Source of the DNA: Candidatus Saccharimonadota bacterium
GTDB lineage: Bacteria; Patescibacteriota; Saccharimonadia; Saccharimonadales; Saccharimonadaceae
DNA length: 9,473 bases
Reading direction: 5' to 3'
Assembly: GCA_003545655.1 (NCBI GenBank)
Contig: DODJ01000047.1
Location: 1 to 9,473, forward strand
Part shown: positions 1 through 5,736 of the stretch, in pieces
Numbering within the stretch: position 1 is the stretch's first letter
Layout: each line of letters begins with the position of its first letter
The notes under the pieces: generated by a model
What the model saw: only the letters and a program-made list of their open reading frames with translations
Databases searched by the model: none
Told to the model about the DNA's origin: nothing
Translations under genes and position numbers: made by a program

Positions 1-147
1 CTTAAAGCGGAAGCGACGTCCACCCTTTACCACACGCGACACACGGTCGATGTTGATAACAAGCTCTTCAAATTGCTTTGGTTCTTGTGGTGCTTGGTCG
101 CGACGTCCGCCGCGTGCACCACCGTTGTTTCGTTGTACTTCAGCCAT
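1..147 (-). CDS. rpsE: 30S ribosomal protein S5, N-terminal part (cut by window edge)
   Basis: Small-subunit protein S5, which contributes to decoding accuracy and mRNA unwinding at the entry channel. Only the first 49 codons are in the window; the rest lies beyond position 1. After a Gly/Arg/Gln-rich tail (residues 1-25) comes the conserved S5 start ELVINIDRVSRVVKGGRRFRF, matching the beginning of the double-stranded-RNA-binding-like N-terminal domain of the family. The start is the ATG at 145-147, one base after the rplR stop (TAATATG), with GGAG about 8 bases upstream inside the last rplR codons. It is the third gene of the rplF-rplR-rpsE unit. Identification is firm from the VKGGRRF motif and gene order, although the protein is incomplete here. 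Confidence 0.93.
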   Translation of the reverse strand, partial: MAEVQRNNGGARGGRRDQAPQEPKQFEELVINIDRVSRVVKGGRRFRFK

Positions 148-148
148 A

Positions 149-502
149 TTAGAACTCCAATCCTTCCCCGCGAACAGCGTCGGCTAGTGCAGCAAGACGT
201 TGTGCGTATTTACGGCCATTACGGTCAAATACTACGGTAGTAATTTTTGCCTTTTTAGCTTTCTTTGCGATTTCTTTACCAACCCAAGTTGCCTGTTCAG
301 TCATGGTGCCGGTTTGCTTTGCACCAACAGTAGTAGCAGCAGCAATGGTGTTATGCGCGCCATCATCGATAAGCTGTGCGCTGATGTGCTTGTTAGAAAT
401 AGTAACAGTAAGACGAGGACGCTCGGCGGTACCAGTGACCTTTGCACGAACACGGGCAGCACGAAGGCTTCGATTAAGAGTTTTCTTATCAAGAACGCCC
501 AT
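149..502 (-). CDS. rplR: 50S ribosomal protein L18
   Basis: Large-subunit protein L18 (117 aa, normal length), which binds 5S rRNA with L5 in the central protuberance. The basic N-terminal tail (residues 1-25, with RSLRAARVRAKV) is followed by RPRLTVTISNKHISAQLIDD, the first strands of the L18 fold. The C-terminal half carries VGKEIAKKAKKAKITTVVFD and NGRKYAQRLAALADAVRGEG, which correspond to the conserved FDRxGxxYHGRVxALADAAREGGLEF-type ending. It lies two bases after rplF and one base before rpsE. A clear Shine-Dalgarno is missing: AGGAAAGG in the end of rplF is more than 12 bases from the ATG, so translation probably depends on coupling to rplF through TAATTATG. Confidence 0.96.
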   Translation of the reverse strand: MGVLDKKTLNRSLRAARVRAKVTGTAERPRLTVTISNKHISAQLIDDGAHNTIAAATTVGAKQTGTMTEQATWVGKEIAKKAKKAKITTVVFDRNGRKYAQRLAALADAVRGEGLEF

Positions 503-504
503 AA

Positions 505-1038
505 TTATTTACCAGCCTTTCCTGCTTTTCGAAGAATAACTTCGTCAGCATATTTAATACCCTTACCCTTATATGGTTCAGGCTTCTTAAGTGCACGAAT
601 TTCAGCTGCAGTTTGCCCAACCGCTTGCTTGTCGATACCCTTAACGGTAATTTCCATCTTGTTTACTTCAAGTTGGATACCTTCCGGGGCTTTATATTTA
701 ACCGGGTGAGAAAACCCAAGAGCCATAGTAACTTCTTGGCCGCCACCTTCTACGCGGAACCCGACTCCATTTACCTGAAGGGTCTTTTCGAACCCAACAG
801 TAACGCCTTGTACGGCGTTGTTAAGAAGCGCGCGCTGCAAGCCGTGTTGGGCACGGGCAATGCGTTCGTCATCTTTACGGGTTACTTTTGCTTGATTGTC
901 CTCAATGGCTACAGTTACGTCGCTAAGATGAGGAACTACAAGTTGGCCTTTAGGGCCTACAACAGTAATTTCATCTGCGCCGACCGTAATTGTCACACCA
1001 CTAGGTACGTCAATTGGTAGTTTTCCGATTCGACTCAT
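505..1038 (-). CDS. rplF: 50S ribosomal protein L6
   Basis: Large-subunit protein L6 (177 aa, normal length), which binds 23S rRNA near the factor-binding site. It opens with MSRIGKLPIDVPSGVTI, typical of L6, has the two repeated L6 domains (about residues 1-80 and 81-170), and ends with EPYKGKGIKYADEVILRKAGKAGK-like residues, the conserved YKGKGI(K/R)Y signature near residue 157. The ATG at 1036-1038 is preceded by GAAAGG about 6 bases upstream. Unlike the usual spc arrangement it does not follow rpsH directly. It is the first gene of a separate downstream unit, with its own near-consensus promoter (1158-1186) and a leader of roughly 110 nt. Confidence 0.97.
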   Translation of the reverse strand: MSRIGKLPIDVPSGVTITVGADEITVVGPKGQLVVPHLSDVTVAIEDNQAKVTRKDDERIARAQHGLQRALLNNAVQGVTVGFEKTLQVNGVGFRVEGGGQEVTMALGFSHPVKYKAPEGIQLEVNKMEITVKGIDKQAVGQTAAEIRALKKPEPYKGKGIKYADEVILRKAGKAGK

Positions 1039-1151
1039 GTCTTACCTTTCGTTATGGCAAGTGAGGTATAGGGTGTTTATGTTTTGGCTTCGGCCGCCCT
1101 GTTGAGACGACACGCGCAAAATCTCCCTGATTTCACTCGCTAATTGTTATC
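1039..1151 (-). promoter_or_regulatory. Leader of rplF mRNA with possible nested secondary structure
   Basis: No gene is visible here. Counting from the predicted start site near 1151, the untranslated leader is about 112 nt. In the transcribed sense GCGAGTGA (1133-1140) can pair over eight positions, including one G-U, with TCACTTGC (1057-1064). Inside that, AGGG (1125-1128) can pair with CCCT (1070-1073), GAGA with TCTC, and GGC-CGAA-GCC forms a small GC hairpin near 1087-1096. The outer helix ends shortly before the rplF Shine-Dalgarno at about 1046-1050. Long structured leaders ahead of ribosomal operons often bind a ribosomal protein for feedback control. That role is inference here, and the pairing was done by eye. 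Confidence 0.4.
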
Positions 1152-1162
1152 TTGTTAATTGT
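1141..1162. repeat. Short direct repeat TAATTGT overlapping the rplF promoter
   Basis: TAATTGT occurs at 1141-1147 and again at 1156-1162, 15 bases apart, spanning the predicted -10 and start site of the rplF promoter. Such spacing could suit a tandem DNA-binding site, but seven AT-rich bases may recur by chance. Confidence 0.25.
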
Positions 1163-1186
1163 AGCATAATAGATGCAGATTTGCAA
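1158..1186 (-). promoter_or_regulatory. Predicted sigma70-type promoter for rplF-rplR-rpsE
   Basis: Read on the minus strand there is TTGCAA (1181-1186), a 17-base spacer and TACAAT (1158-1163), with TG one base before the -10 (extended -10). Both hexamers are one base from consensus and the spacing is optimal. The -35 begins eight bases after the stop of the Fic gene. The expected start site is near 1151. It gives the second half of the spc operon its own promoter. Confidence 0.75.
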
Positions 1187-1193
1187 GGTACAG

Positions 1194-2273
1194 CTAGTTG
1201 AGCGCTCTTGTAATCGCATGAGATGCCATTTGCGCGATATATTCGCCAATACCTAGCGTAACTTGACCCCGTTCATTTGTTTCCACAGTGACCGTAGAGT
1301 CTGGTAGAGCTCTTCCGCTAATAAAATTAAGGAGCTCAACGACATATTGATTATGTATCCCTCTAATGAGCGTCGTAACCTCAGTAAGATCAGCATCGGT
1401 TGCCTGGCTATAGAAAATATCCACGTTAAAAATAGCGGCACCGTTATACGACATACACGACCGCTTAATTAGATCGTTTTTTTGTGCAAGACTTTTTTCT
1501 AGAATACCGGCGACAATAGGGCTTACGTGCGGATCATTAAGAGCACCGTATATAAGCCCGGCAGCCCGCGCCCTAGGTTGCTCGGAAGAAAGAGCATCTT
1601 CACCAATAGAAGCAATGGTTGCCTCTGTGCCTGCAAAGCGCACTCTTGGAACAAGTACACCCTCCTTATTATAATGCGTGCCGTAGCGCAGCTTCATGGC
1701 ATCAAAGATACTATCTTCGAACGGCGCAGGGCTTAAAGATTCAGTGTTATCAATTGTATCGATTGCCCTATAATAGAGTAAGTTTTCTTTGTCGCCCGCA
1801 ATATTCCTCGTTAACACACCATGGAGTGCGCGAGCCGTGCGGCCATTAGCATCATTGAACGGGTGAATTGCGTTAATTCCTTGCCCCAAAACACCCGCTA
1901 TGTGTTCTGCGTCTGCACCGCCTTGATACATCGCAATCAATGTGGTGTACAAGTACCTCATTAGAGGCATTTTATCCTCCACTGCAGGCAAAACATGCAT
2001 GTATTCAGGTTCGTCAGGACGCCCAATATGCATTGCTCGATCAGCGAAAAATCCTGTTTCTGCAGTAGGATGGTGGTTCTTTGTGATAATCCGGTTAACG
2101 GAAGTTACCGTCTTTAGAAAGTCATCCTCACCGGACGCGAGCAACCGATACACACGATCGATAGGCGCATCTATAGAGCCCTCTAGTGAGGACTCTATTC
2201 GCGTGGCAATTTTTGTGAGTATATCTGCCCGTTGAACTCTAAAATCAAAGGAATCTATCTGGTCCTCTGTCAT
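1194..2273 (-). CDS. Fic-domain protein (putative AMP-transferase)
   Basis: A 359-aa Fic-family protein. The core motif HPFNDANGR lies at residues 137-145, with catalytic H137, D141 and N143-G144-R145 intact; this fits the family consensus HPFx(D/E)(A/G)N(G/K)R, with Ala at 142 where many members have Gly. Residues 73-105 (TGFFADR...HIG...YMHVLP) fit the target-binding flap and following helix. Active members usually transfer AMP from ATP to a hydroxyl side chain of a target protein. Residues 24-32 resemble the N-terminal inhibitory motif (S/T)xxxE(G/N) of Fic proteins but read ESSLEG, one residue short of a match. About 170 C-terminal residues are not recognised. No signal peptide or membrane segment is seen. 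There is no Shine-Dalgarno; the extended -10 promoter sits so near the ATG that the mRNA should be almost leaderless. Codons such as ATA, AGA and CTA are common, unlike in the ribosomal genes. The target is unknown. Confidence 0.88.
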   Translation of the reverse strand: MTEDQIDSFDFRVQRADILTKIATRIESSLEGSIDAPIDRVYRLLASGEDDFLKTVTSVNRIITKNHHPTAETGFFADRAMHIGRPDEPEYMHVLPAVEDKMPLMRYLYTTLIAMYQGGADAEHIAGVLGQGINAIHPFNDANGRTARALHGVLTRNIAGDKENLLYYRAIDTIDNTESLSPAPFEDSIFDAMKLRYGTHYNKEGVLVPRVRFAGTEATIASIGEDALSSEQPRARAAGLIYGALNDPHVSPIVAGILEKSLAQKNDLIKRSCMSYNGAAIFNVDIFYSQATDADLTEVTTLIRGIHNQYVVELLNFISGRALPDSTVTVETNERGQVTLGIGEYIAQMASHAITRALN

Positions 2274-2282
2274 ATATTGTAT

Positions 2283-2311
2283 ATTATATCACAAAGATAT
2301 ATTTTATGCAA
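2283..2311 (-). promoter_or_regulatory. Predicted extended -10 promoter of the Fic gene
   Basis: On the minus strand TTGCAT (2306-2311), a 17-base spacer and a perfect TATAAT (2283-2288) preceded by TGA (extended -10). The -35 overlaps the last codons and stop of the pyrophosphohydrolase gene. The predicted start is about 2276, only about three bases before the ATG at 2271-2273. Confidence 0.72.
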
Positions 2312-2696
2312 GTTCTGGGTATTTGTCTGGTGACCTTCGGCAGTATTCCACCCACTCATCGTCCGTAGGCATTGTCACCGTGTCTATATACTGACCTTTT
2401 AAAAATCCGCCCTTTTTCGCTGCTTTTTTTGAGCGCATCGCTTCAAGGTCATCTTTCGTAAAGCCATGGGTTGCGCATAAGTCGTGTATAATTTGCTGTA
2501 CATCGGCAATCTCTTCTAGCAATTCACTATCCGTAAGCGAACCGCTAATCTCATCTGTTTCTTCGTGCAACTTCGCAATTAATGCATTGCTAAGCTTCAC
2601 ACCAGTGAGTGTGCGACTTACAATGGTATGCCCTGAATCCTCATGGAAGCTAGGGATATTATCACGAACAAGTTTGTCATATTTAAAGGTTGGCAT
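2304..2696 (-). CDS. All-alpha NTP pyrophosphohydrolase (MazG-like house-cleaning family)
   Basis: A 130-aa protein of the all-alpha NTP pyrophosphatase group (the phosphoribosyl-ATP pyrophosphohydrolase-like branch, whose members often begin KLVRDxIP). It starts with YDKLVRDNIP (residues 6-15). The metal-binding residues typical of the fold are present: E45, E46 and E49 in LHEETDE, and E61/E62 with D65 in LLEEIADVQQII. K94-K95-G96-G97-F98 matches the conserved GGF that follows in this family. Such enzymes hydrolyse nucleoside triphosphates, often non-canonical ones, to monophosphate and pyrophosphate; the substrate here cannot be read from sequence. The tail of about 25 residues (DTVTMPTDDEWVEYCRR) is not assigned. 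GGAG lies about 9 bases before the ATG, and the gene starts 15 bases after the HD gene, so the two probably share a transcript. Cytoplasmic. Confidence 0.83.
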   Translation of the reverse strand: MPTFKYDKLVRDNIPSFHEDSGHTIVSRTLTGVKLSNALIAKLHEETDEISGSLTDSELLEEIADVQQIIHDLCATHGFTKDDLEAMRSKKAAKKGGFLKGQYIDTVTMPTDDEWVEYCRRSPDKYPELA

Positions 2697-2711
2697 TGTA
2701 CTATTCTCCGT

Positions 2712-3392
2712 TTACTTTATGGTAGCATAGGTATCCATAAAATCTCGCCACTGCTCTGCGCCATATTCGCGAAATAGCTCTTTAAGAAAAAGCTCCATCA
2801 CTTCAGCCCGCTGTGCGCCCTCTACCTTTCCGGAATCGGTCATAAGTATAGCGGGAATTTTTAAGAGTTTATCGAAAAAATGCTGTACAGCATGCTCGTT
2901 CGCAGACGCGCGGTAGGCATCGGCAGAATTCTCGGCGCGTATAGGTGGCAGCGCGGGGTTAAAAAACGGGCGACCCTTACTGGCGTTATACTCAAATACC
3001 CGAATAAGCCCCTGTGAACCTATGGCGTCGCACATATCGGCGTCGCTTACTACCTTCCCCTCAAGTGTTGTCGGCCGTATGCTCTCAAGATATTTGCTGT
3101 ACCCCATTGTCGAGATAGAAGCGAGTACCCGCCCAGAGAGCTCCGCGCTCACCTTATGCTGGCGCAGTATTCGGGTTGCATTCGCAAGACTTTCGGCACT
3201 TTCTTGACCGAACAGCTTGTAATCATCAACGTCATGAAGAAGCGCGGTGAGCCCAACAATTTCTTTATCGGCACCCTCTTGCTCGGCAAGCTTCATAGAG
3301 AGCGTGTAGACTCGCTCAACGTGATCAACACTATGGCCGGAGGTATCAGTGCCTAGTAGATTAGTAACTTCGTGGCGAATTGATTCTAGCAT
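2712..3392 (-). CDS. HD-domain metal-dependent phosphohydrolase
   Basis: A 226-aa HD-superfamily protein resembling the YedJ-type branch. Metal-binding residues can be placed: H20 and H24 in GHSVDHVERV, the paired H53-D54 in TALLHDVDD, and D117 with D119 in KVVSDADMCDAIGSQGLIRV, which matches the KhxDADrLdAiGaiGhaRvF pattern of that branch. The C-terminal half (about residues 135-226) is helical, with HAVQHFFDKLLKIP and VMELFLKELFREYG typical of the same group. The natural substrate of this branch is not established to my knowledge; HD enzymes commonly hydrolyse phosphate esters of nucleotides. No signal or membrane segment. It is the first gene after the terminator that follows rpsH, with no Shine-Dalgarno but an extended -10 (3399-3407) that would place transcription start on the A of the ATG. 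Confidence 0.85.
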   Translation of the reverse strand: MLESIRHEVTNLLGTDTSGHSVDHVERVYTLSMKLAEQEGADKEIVGLTALLHDVDDYKLFGQESAESLANATRILRQHKVSAELSGRVLASISTMGYSKYLESIRPTTLEGKVVSDADMCDAIGSQGLIRVFEYNASKGRPFFNPALPPIRAENSADAYRASANEHAVQHFFDKLLKIPAILMTDSGKVEGAQRAEVMELFLKELFREYGAEQWRDFMDTYATIK

Positions 3393-3398
3393 GCAGGT

Positions 3399-3407
3399 AG
3401 TATACCA
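3399..3407 (-). promoter_or_regulatory. Predicted extended -10 element of the HD gene
   Basis: TGGTATACT on the minus strand: TATACT at 3399-3404 with TG one base upstream. The best-spaced -35 (3422-3427, CCTAAT) is poor, as expected for an extended -10 promoter. Seven bases downstream of the -10 is position 3392, the A of the ATG, so the mRNA would be leaderless. Confidence 0.55.
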
Positions 3408-3431
3408 TGCGCGATCCCCCTATTAGGAAAC

Positions 3432-3455
3432 AAAAAGCCCCCGAAAGGACTTTTT
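3432..3455 (-). terminator. Intrinsic terminator after rpsH
   Basis: In the minus-strand transcript AAAAAGUCCU, loop UUCG, GGGGCUUUUU folds into a stem closed by a UUCG tetraloop with a following U-run (UUUUUGUUU). The G-U pairs at 3438/3449 and 3441/3446 would be C-A mismatches if read from the plus strand, so the element is best suited to terminate minus-strand transcription. It begins about 20 bases after the rpsH stop and separates the ribosomal operon from the HD gene. Confidence 0.8.
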
Positions 3456-3474
3456 TGTATAGCAACATGGTGCT

Positions 3475-3876
3475 CTAGTAAACGCTCAGTAGCAACTCGC
3501 CCCCAAGACGCTGTTTCACAGCTTCTTGGCCAGTAACGACTCCCTTAGAAGTACTTACCAAAACGATACCACGACCGCTCTTCACCTTAGGGATGTCGTT
3601 TGCACTTACGTACACGCGGCGTCCGGGCTTTGAAAGGCGCTTGATTTCGTTGATGGTCGAGTTTTCACCCGCTTTATTAATAGTTACCACAAGAATGTCG
3701 CGTGGCTTGGCACTTTCTACCTTCACAGCAGAAACGTAGCCAGCTTTTTGTAGTTCTTTGGCAACCGTCACCTTTAGCTTGCTTGAAGGTACGGTAATTT
3801 CGTTCTTACCAACCATCACCGCGTTTCGGATACGGGTAAGGAGGTCAGCGATTGGGTCTGTAGATTGTAGTGACAT
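3475..3876 (-). CDS. rpsH: 30S ribosomal protein S8
   Basis: Small-subunit protein S8 (133 aa, normal length), a primary 16S rRNA binder in the central domain; in Escherichia coli it also represses the spc operon. It starts MSLQSTDPIADLLTRIRNAV, the conserved N-terminus, and ends with VLVSTSKGVVTGQEA (residues 106-119), containing the S8 signature around S108-T109-S110-K111-G112, then GGELLLSVY. I chose the ATG at 3874-3876 rather than an in-frame one 51 bases upstream, because it matches the family start and has AAAGGAG about 8 bases before it; the longer version would overlap rpsN. It is the last gene before an intrinsic terminator, whereas rplF would normally follow at once. Confidence 0.97.
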   Translation of the reverse strand: MSLQSTDPIADLLTRIRNAVMVGKNEITVPSSKLKVTVAKELQKAGYVSAVKVESAKPRDILVVTINKAGENSTINEIKRLSKPGRRVYVSANDIPKVKSGRGIVLVSTSKGVVTGQEAVKQRLGGELLLSVY

Positions 3877-3892
3877 ATACTTTACTCCTTTC

Positions 3893-4162
3893 CTACCAAC
3901 TACTCTTTGTAACACCAGGGATCTCACCCTTGCTTGCTTTTTCGCGGAAGTTAATACGACTTAAGCCAAAACGGCGCATGTATCCGTGAGGACGTCCGTG
4001 AAGGGCGTCACGGTTTTTGTGACGTGTTGGTGAGCTATTACGAGGAAGCTTTTGAAGGCCGTCAAGGTCGCCCAGCTCTTTAAGTTCAGCGCGCTTTGCA
4101 GCGTACTTAGCGATCATTTTCTTTCGCTTTTCATCCCTAGCGATTGCAGATGTTTTTGGCAT
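3893..4162 (-). CDS. rpsN: 30S ribosomal protein S14, short zinc-free form
   Basis: Small-subunit protein S14 (89 aa), in the 30S head. [12 protein letters not shown] (residues 41-52) and [19 protein letters not shown] (56-74) are diagnostic, as is the C-terminal IPGVTKSSW. It contains no cysteine, so the CxxC zinc ribbon of the ~61-aa S14 is absent; it corresponds to the C-minus form but is shorter than the ~100-aa enterobacterial protein because the middle linker is lacking. The ATG overlaps the rplE stop by one base (TAATG), with AAGGAGGAG inside the rplE tail as ribosome-binding site. Confidence 0.96.
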   Translation of the reverse strand: MPKTSAIARDEKRKKMIAKYAAKRAELKELGDLDGLQKLPRNSSPTRHKNRDALHGRPHGYMRRFGLSRINFREKASKGEIPGVTKSSW

Positions 4163-4743
4163 TAGCGTGCTCCTCCTTCTTTCTCGAATGGCATACCGAA
4201 TTTTACAAGCAATGCTTTACTTGCTTCTTTGTTGCCGTTCTTAATTACAAACGTAATTTGAAGGCCGTGCGCGTGCTGGGTCTCTTCGAAACTGAGCTCT
4301 GGGAAAATAGATTGTTCTACGACACCAAGGTTATAGTTTCCGCCTTTATCGAAAGCTTTATTACTTACACCATGAAAGTCACGCACGCGAGGGAGCGCCA
4401 CGTTCACAAAGCGATCAAGGAACTCGTACATACGAGCACCACGAAGAGTTACTGATAGGCCAATACGGTTCATACCGGCACGGATTTTAAAGCCAGCAAT
4501 CGACTTGCGTGCCATGCGATCAATAGGCGACTGACCAGTAATCTTGGTAACGGTGTTGCGCACAACTTCGTAGTGGCGCTTGTCATCTTTATTCTTACCA
4601 ATCCCCACGCTGACGATAATTTTTTCAAGCTTAGGAACTTCGTTAACGTTAGATAGACCGAGTTCGGCTTGAAGTTCCTTAATATACTTCTCAGAGTACA
4701 AGGCTTTCAGGCGAGGAGCGGTGATAGCAGCAGTTTTTGCCAT
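4162..4743 (-). CDS. rplE: 50S ribosomal protein L5
   Basis: Large-subunit protein L5 (193 aa, slightly longer than the usual ~180), which binds 5S rRNA in the central protuberance and touches P-site tRNA. Landmarks are [14 protein letters not shown] (about residues 36-49), [20 protein letters not shown] (68-87), [26 protein letters not shown] (99-124) and [14 protein letters not shown] (136-149), in the standard order. The ATG overlaps the rplX stop as TAATG. AAGGAG lies about 8 bases upstream in the last rplX codons. The N-terminus has about 15 residues before the conserved part begins. Confidence 0.97.
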   Translation of the reverse strand: MAKTAAITAPRLKALYSEKYIKELQAELGLSNVNEVPKLEKIIVSVGIGKNKDDKRHYEVVRNTVTKITGQSPIDRMARKSIAGFKIRAGMNRIGLSVTLRGARMYEFLDRFVNVALPRVRDFHGVSNKAFDKGGNYNLGVVEQSIFPELSFEETQHAHGLQITFVIKNGNKEASKALLVKFGMPFEKEGGAR

Positions 4744-5081
4744 TATTTCGTCTCCTTAATTTCTTTACTGTTGGCTTGGCGTGCTACGCGAGTAGTACTA
4801 CCTTCAACGTTCTTTACAAATCCAACACGGCTGGTTTTGCCGGTTTTTTCATCAACTACCAGTGCTACCTTGTGAAGAGGAGTTGGAACATGAATATCCT
4901 TGCTTCCACCACGAGGGTTAAGCTGGCTTGGTTTAACGTGACGATGCTTTTGGCCAATACCTTCAAGAAGTACGGCGTTTTTGTCGGTAAGAACGGCAAT
5001 AACCTTAGCGGTCGTACCCTTCTGTGCACCGGCGATAAGCTTTACGGTGTCACCTTTTTTAATTCGCTTAACGGCAGGCAT
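4743..5081 (-). CDS. rplX: 50S ribosomal protein L24
   Basis: Large-subunit assembly protein L24 (112 aa). The KOW motif is at about residues 7-35: IKKGDTVKLIAGAQKGTTAKVIAVL. It is followed by EGIGQKHRHVKPSQLNPRGG, matching the conserved NxxxrHxKP segment, and by the SKDIHVPTPLHKVALVV region where the family has PIHxSNVxLV. The cysteines of zinc-type L24 are absent. The ATG overlaps the rplN stop (TAATG), and CGGAGG within the last rplN codons is the ribosome-binding site. Confidence 0.96.
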   Translation of the reverse strand: MPAVKRIKKGDTVKLIAGAQKGTTAKVIAVLTDKNAVLLEGIGQKHRHVKPSQLNPRGGSKDIHVPTPLHKVALVVDEKTGKTSRVGFVKNVEGSTTRVARQANSKEIKETK

Positions 5082-5449
5082 TAGAGTACCTCCGGCGCTA
5101 GGCTAATAATCTTCGCATAGCCAAGGTCACGTAATTCACGTGGCACTGGACCAAACACACGAGTACCTTTAGGGGTCTTGTCGTCGTTAATAATAACCGC
5201 TGCGTTGTCGTCGAAAGCAATTGTGCTGCCGTCTTTACGCTTAATTTGGTTGCGCGTACGCACTACCACGGCCTTTACAACCGACTTCTTTTTTACGTTC
5301 CCGGTTGGGTTCGCGTCTTTTACGGTAGCGACAATGATATCACCAACGTTTGCGTAGCGGCGGCGTGTACCCCCAAGTACGCGGATACAAAGGATTTCCT
5401 TTGCCCCACTGTTATCAGCGATTTTTAGACGTGATTCTTGTTGGATCAT
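5081..5449 (-). CDS. rplN: 50S ribosomal protein L14
   Basis: Large-subunit protein L14 (122 aa, exactly the usual length), at the subunit interface where it forms bridges with 16S r[30 protein letters not shown] is a canonical L14 start, and [29 protein letters not shown] (about residues 79-107) is the family signature. In many bacteria rplN begins the spc operon after a promoter; here it follows rpsQ with one base between them (TAACATG), so the S10 and spc operons are fused. GAGGAAAAG in the rpsQ tail is its Shine-Dalgarno. Confidence 0.98.
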   Translation of the reverse strand: MIQQESRLKIADNSGAKEILCIRVLGGTRRRYANVGDIIVATVKDANPTGNVKKKSVVKAVVVRTRNQIKRKDGSTIAFDDNAAVIINDDKTPKGTRVFGPVPRELRDLGYAKIISLAPEVL

Positions 5450-5450
5450 G

Positions 5451-5735
5451 TTACTTTTCCTCGCTCTCTACGTCGCTTTTAAGTTCAATTGAACCGTGTG
5501 AGCGTTCGTCGATACTTACAAGGGTAAAGGTTTTCGTCTTTGAAATAGGACGTACTTCCTTAATCGTAACGCGGTCACCTTCACCCGCTTCGTTCTTTTC
5601 GTCGTGAGCGGTGTATTTGCGACTTACCGTGTACTGCTTCCCATAAATGGGGTGTGTTTCGCGGCTAGTTACGGTAATAGTAATTGTCTTGTCAGCCTTG
5701 TTAGAGGTGACAATACCAGTGAGCGTCTTTGCCAT
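5451..5735 (-). CDS. rpsQ: 30S ribosomal protein S17
   Basis: Small-subunit protein S17 (94 aa), an OB-fold protein needed early in 30S assembly. [20 protein letters not shown] (residues 3-22) and [19 protein letters not shown] (33-51) are conserved, as is [18 protein letters not shown]. An acidic/basic tail of about 14 residues ([11 protein letters not shown]) extends past the usual ~84 aa. I chose the ATG at 5733-5735 over an in-frame ATG nine codons upstream, because the shorter form matches the family, follows the rpmC stop by one base, and has AGGAGG eleven bases before it. The longer form would overlap rpmC. Confidence 0.96.
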   Translation of the reverse strand: MAKTLTGIVTSNKADKTITITVTSRETHPIYGKQYTVSRKYTAHDEKNEAGEGDRVTIKEVRPISKTKTFTLVSIDERSHGSIELKSDVESEEK

Positions 5736-5736
5736 A

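Noticed and set aside
200..709. Plus-strand open frame of 169 codons opposite rplR and rplF
   Set aside because: It is antisense to two certain ribosomal genes, spans their junction, has Ser/Cys-rich composition without any motif and lacks a ribosome-binding site.
1164..3398. Mobile element carrying the three accessory genes
   Set aside because: I saw no transposase or integrase, no terminal inverted repeats and no target-site duplication at either side.
3432..3456. Bidirectional terminator
   Set aside because: On the plus strand two stem positions become C-A mismatches and no plus-strand gene precedes it, so only minus-strand function is supported.
3877..3927. Longer rpsH start 17 codons upstream
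   Set aside because: It would overlap rpsN, adds residues unlike the S8 family, and the downstream ATG has a good Shine-Dalgarno and the family N-terminus.
4144..4455. Plus-strand open frame of 103 codons opposite rplE and the rpsN start
   Set aside because: It is the complement of the conserved rplE coding region and shows no recognisable protein features.
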